DNA from: Phoronis ovalis
Lineage: Eukaryota; Phoronida; Phoronidae
Direction: 5' to 3'
Length of the DNA stretch: 10,049 bases
Assembly (NCBI GenBank): GCA_028565635.1
Contig: JAOXYB010068645.1
Location: forward strand, 1 to 10,049
Below, one piece after another: positions 8,803 to 10,049 of this stretch; position 1 is the stretch's first letter, and each line of letters begins with the position of its first letter. The position numbers and the translations under genes were made by a program. The notes under the pieces were generated by a model that saw only the letters and a list, made by a program, of their open reading frames with translations, had not been told where the DNA came from and searched no databases.

Positions 8803-9072
8803 CTTGCGATAATGTTGCTAACTCTTCCACTAAATGGTCTCTCTCGCATCTTTGAAGTGCTTCACTGAGAAGTTTCCAAACATCTTTCTCATTGCCACAG
8901 TTTATTAGCCATTTAAACAACATTGTACAATTTCTTTTCTGACTGATCTGATCTGGGTACTTATTATATAGTTCATCTAGGTAGGACTTCTCAAGATCAA
9001 GATATATTCCAATAAACATCCAATCCTCTCCAAGATGATCAAGAAAATCCATTAGTACTTCAATTTGCTTGT
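8803..9072 (-). CDS. Death-domain exon upstream of the ROCO exon
   Basis: The exon codes for 90 residues that are nearly all Death domain, a six-helix homotypic interaction module. Visible signatures are a first-helix Trp (LGEDWMFIGIYLDL), the helix 3 pattern SYLDELYNKYP, CTMLFKWL (compare FTMLCKWL in the large exon) and a closing amphipathic helix VWKLLSEALQRC. It is thus a paralogue of the Death domain at the start of the large exon, though clearly diverged. The acceptor is TTTAACTTAG and the donor is CGCAAG|GTAAGC. The length is a multiple of three with phase 1 at both edges, so it splices in frame both from the linker exon 148 bp upstream and to either downstream partner (5996 or 6438). 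If the donor is not used, translation stops after four more codons. As its edges are well defined, the coding call is firm; which partner is used is inferred. Confidence 0.9.
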
Positions 9073-9220
9073 CTAAGTTAAACAAAATAGTTATTACTGT
9101 ATTATGATTTTCAAAATAATTAAAACAGACACTTTTTTGTTAAAAATTGATTCTGTATTTAAACAAATACTGCGTTTAAAGATGAAAACACACATATATT
9201 CTTAAAGAAAAATATCTCAC

Positions 9221-9358
9221 CTTTTCGCTGCTGTTCAGGAGTCTTTTTTCTTTCATCTTCCTTCGACTCTGTGTTCTTTTCATCATATTCGCCTTGGGGT
9301 TTATTCATGACAAATGGAATGTCAGCGTTGTACCTAGCCCTCTTTGCTTTAGGTTCCG
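9221..9358 (-). CDS. Charged linker exon, 5' part of the gene
   Basis: The exon codes for 46 residues of hydrophilic sequence. It opens with EPKAKRARYNADIPFVM, whose KAKRAR stretch is a basic cluster that could act as a nuclear localisation signal. The second half is acidic/basic and rich in E, K, D and Q (EDERKKTPEQQRK), so it is probably disordered. The acceptor is AATTTTGTAG and the donor AAAAG|GTGAGA is close to consensus. The length is a multiple of three with phase 1 at both edges, and it joins the Death-domain exon through a short 148 bp intron, giving a GAC (Asp) codon at the junction. It must be preceded by another exon ending in phase 1, which is not confidently found. I recognise no domain; the role as an N-terminal linker is inferred. 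Confidence 0.8.
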
Positions 9359-9617
9359 CTACAAAATTATGAACAGGTGTATGTTATTTATAATAGCTAG
9401 CTAGTTGTAGGTAGTTTTTATTGTTGAGATTTGAATCTAGAATCCCAGGTACGGAATCCTATTAATGCCATTGTTTTGTATATTAATATAAATAATAATA
9501 TACAATCTGGTTTTCTGAAATATTAACATTTGAACATTAAATACTTATTTTCTTAAGAAATTTTAACAGAGGTATAATATTATTTCTTGTAGATTAATGG
9601 TGTAAGGAGAGTATTAC

Positions 9618-9681
9618 TTCCGGCAAACCATAACTCAAACTCTACAGACCACTTTTCAACTCTTTTCATAGTTCCGATCAT
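9618..9681 (-). other. Candidate first coding exon
   Basis: An ATG at 9679-9681 opens a frame of 21 codons (MIGTMKRVEKWSVEFELWFA and one Gly) that ends in phase 1 at GGAA|GTAATA. Joined to the exon starting at 9358 it makes an ACG codon and stays open. A TATA-like ATTTATATAT lies at 9711-9720 on the same strand. Weak points are the poor +5 base of the donor and the very short 5' leader this implies. Without the splice the frame runs on to a TAA 12 codons later. Confidence 0.25.
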
Positions 9682-10049
9682 GCGAAGATGGGTTAATAAT
9701 AGTAAATTCTATATATAAATTATGCATTCATTAAATGTAATTTTAAAAACTTGGTAGCATGCCCGTCAGTGTTTCAAAATATAGTTGGTTACGACTGAAC
9801 CTACATCTTTGATGTAAAAGTAGGTACCATAAGGTGGACCCGGATTTGCGTCCTTTGCGGCATTTCTTTGATATTGGAACCAAAATATATTTTACCTCTC
9901 TAACAGTTAAACGTCTGTCGCAGCTATTGCTAGCACAGATATTCATTGGTAAATGATTGAACAAGTGAATGGTAAAACGATGATTTTGTCGCATCCGGAG
10001 AATATAGATCGCTTTACTGAGATCAGGCAGATTAAGCAGTTACTGTTGC
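9682..10049. other. Upstream edge, unresolved
   Basis: No gene is supported. Two minus-strand frames are open for part of this stretch: one from the window edge region to a donor-like AGAG|GTAAAA near 9896, and one ending in TGA at 9766-9768 that contains DANPGPPYGTYFYIKDVG. They are in different frames and only 30 bp would separate them as exons, so they do not form a simple pair. An ETS-like CCGGAAGT lies just left of this stretch at 9616-9623 on the minus strand. An upstream exon of the gene may lie here or beyond the window. Confidence 0.4.

Noticed and set aside
9424-9450. tRNA-like T-arm (GATTTGAATCT)
   Set aside because: It is a simple small palindrome; no acceptor stem or anticodon arm could be placed around it.
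9453-9471. ATG in ACAATGGCATT as the first exon, phase 1 at ATTCC|GTACCT
   Set aside because: The phase fits the exon at 9358, but the donor is poor and the peptide would be only six residues; weaker than the candidate at 9618-9681.
9766-9867. Minus-strand frame ending YFYIKDVGSVVTNYILKH then stop, as a last exon of an upstream gene
   Set aside because: The composition is protein-like, but the acceptor is mediocre, no AATAAA follows closely and no upstream exon can be joined within the window.

Overview
The window is nuclear DNA from a metazoan, most likely an AT-rich invertebrate. Coding blocks are flanked by GT/AG splice signals and separated by AT-rich introns. The central protein joins a Death domain to LRR, Roc and COR domains, a combination known from animal ROCO proteins. 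The phylum cannot be fixed from sequence alone; a lophotrochozoan such as a mollusc is a guess from general appearance.

Everything that can be supported as coding lies on the minus strand and reads right to left as one multi-exon gene. From high to low coordinates there are: an upstream edge with a weak first-exon candidate (9618-9681); a charged linker exon (9221-9358); a Death-domain exon (8803-9072); a 2.4-2.8 kb intron (from 8802); a short exon ending in a stop codon and followed by AATAAA (6245-6438, signal 6178-6183); a 3.4 kb exon coding for a second Death domain, about 18 leucine-rich repeats, a Roc GTPase, a COR domain and a Cys-rich tail (2589-5996); and three small linker exons (2086-2154, 1700-1774, 1320-1376). 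The true 3' end is unresolved, with three phase-compatible terminal-exon candidates between 1066 and 177.

All seven supported exons join in phase 1. Each internal exon is a multiple of three and the chain stays open throughout. That is the main argument that these pieces form one gene. The Death-domain exon can be joined in frame either to the stop-containing exon, giving a small Death-domain protein, or to the large exon, giving a tandem-Death-domain ROCO GTPase. The window therefore probably encodes a ROCO signalling protein and a short Death-domain isoform of it. A TATA-like element just upstream of the large exon leaves open an independent promoter for a single-Death-domain form.

The rest is intron or flank: 6447-8760 is mostly featureless AT-rich sequence with a few short open frames, and 1-1300 holds hairpins, an ACGCGT cluster and the candidate 3' exons. 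No RNA genes, CRISPR arrays or recognisable transposase or reverse transcriptase genes were seen.
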